Shown here in pieces: positions 63,462 through 64,000 of a stretch of DNA of 64,000 nucleotides (position 1 is the stretch's first letter; every line of letters starts with the position of its first letter). A program made the translations under genes and the position numbers. The stretch is from positions 144,835-208,834 of the forward strand of contig NZ_VIGV01000005.1 of the NCBI RefSeq assembly GCF_007858445.1. The letters run 5' to 3'. The DNA comes from Tsukamurella sputi (GTDB taxonomy: Bacteria > Actinomycetota > Actinomycetes > Mycobacteriales > Mycobacteriaceae). The notes below the pieces were generated by a model. It searched no databases. It was not told the origin of the DNA and worked only from the letters and a program-made list of their open reading frames with translations.

Positions 63462-64000
63462 TCAGTGGTCTTCTTCGCCGATGCGGTGCACCTGGATCAG
63501 GTTGGTCGAGCCGATGGTCCCGGGAGGCGCACCGGCCACGATGACCACCTGATCACCCTTCGAGTACCGCCCGATGCCCTCCAACGAATGATCGACCTGC
63601 TTGATCATCGCGTCGGTGCTATCGGCACCGTCGACCAAGAAGGTCTCCGTACCCCACGACAGCGCCAGCTGGCTGCGCACCTCCGGCAACGGGGTGAAAG
63701 CCAACAACGGCAACCTGGTGTGCAGGCGAGCCAGCCGACGCACCGTATCGCCCGACTGCGTGAACGCCACCAGCGCCTTGGCGTTGAGCCGCTCCCCGAT
63801 ATCCCGCGCCGCATAGGAGATGATCCCCCGCTTCGTCCGCGGAACATGATTGAGCGGCGGCACCGACGGCCCGCCCTCCTCCACAGCGTGCACGATCTTC
63901 GCCATCGTCCGCACCGTCTCGATCGGATACTTACCCACCGAGACCTCACCCGAGAGCATCACCGCATCCGCACCGTCGAGCACCGCGTTCGCAACATCCG
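63462..64000 (-). CDS. pyk: pyruvate kinase, C-terminal part
   Basis: The final ~179 residues of pyruvate kinase; the gene continues beyond the window. The visible part begins at the end of the barrel ([35 protein letters not shown], containing the substrate-loop motif) and includes the C-terminal allosteric domain ([55 protein letters not shown]). It forms ATP and pyruvate from phosphoenolpyruvate and ADP. With gap and fba it makes a glycolytic cluster. Confidence 0.96.
   Translation of the reverse strand, partial: DVANAVLDGADAVMLSGEVSVGKYPIETVRTMAKIVHAVEEGGPSVPPLNHVPRTKRGIISYAARDIGERLNAKALVAFTQSGDTVRRLARLHTRLPLLAFTPLPEVRSQLALSWGTETFLVDGADSTDAMIKQVDHSLEGIGRYSKGDQVVIVAGAPPGTIGSTNLIQVHRIGEEDH

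Overview
The window is high-GC (about 70 % by eye) actinobacterial chromosome. The gene order closely follows the Mycobacterium tuberculosis Rv0545c-Rv0489 neighbourhood: pitA / small membrane protein / DUF3349 / menE, menA, ccsB-resB-ccdA-tlpA-phosphatase-hemL, hemA-hemC-hemD-hemB, serB1-like, acyltransferase, galE2-like, bS22, proC, ppx, senX3-regX3, gpmA. WS/DGAT and acyl-CoA genes, an F420-type (LLM) oxidoreductase and a MenA/MenE menaquinone route fit a mycolic-acid actinobacterium (Mycobacteriales). The order interruptions make a non-mycobacterial genus such as Tsukamurella plausible, but this is inference without a database search. No rRNA, tRNA, CRISPR array, integrase or insertion sequence was recognised, and no gene-free stretch exceeds about 210 bases.

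Layout. 1-5440: phosphate permease end, two DUF3349 paralogues, menaquinone genes menE and menA, and a large acyl-CoA dehydrogenase. 5465-13226: a Cds1-like PLP enzyme, DUF4229, a BldC-like regulator, then a minus-strand operon hemL - phosphatase - tlpA - ccdA - resB - ccsB (haem precursor synthesis and System II cytochrome c maturation) with 1-4 base overlaps in its last five genes. 13352-13941: an antitoxin/Doc cassette with a palindromic operator. 13999-18970: lipid metabolism (WS/DGAT, carboxylesterase, acyl-CoA oxidase-like enzyme). 18996-25346: a membrane protein, a metNIQ-type importer, and an MMPL transporter with its TetR regulator and tandem operator. 25405-32237: accessory metabolism (nitrilase-like, CYTH, copper chaperone with CsoR-like operator, serine hydrolase, NUDIX), a frameshifted AbiEi/DUF559 gene between repeats, and a ChoD-like GMC oxidase divergent from a TetR gene. 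32261-38351: hemACDB operon plus two membrane proteins. 38558-49695: glutaredoxin-like, HAD phosphatase, a second AbiEi/DUF559 gene framed by 75-bp inverted repeats, phospholipid acyltransferase, epimerase, bS22, proC, thioesterase, sugar isomerase-like, ppx. 49700-53366: regX3-senX3, GNAT, gpmA, TetR. 53418-61162: methyltransferase, a solitary ctaD, flavin enzymes, MFS, LysR, trans-aconitate methyltransferase-like and an ABC ATPase. 61215-64000: glycolytic gap, fba and the 3' part of pyk.

Three signals stand out. (1) Both DUF559-type nuclease genes are bracketed by short hairpin-bearing repeats, suggesting single-gene mobile or defence cassettes. (2) About nineteen genes have a NANNNT -10 box exactly 6-7 bases before the start codon, a leaderless-promoter signature that also settles several starts. 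(3) The 10-mer CGACGGTGCC (either strand) occurs about 23 times, where under one would be expected from composition.
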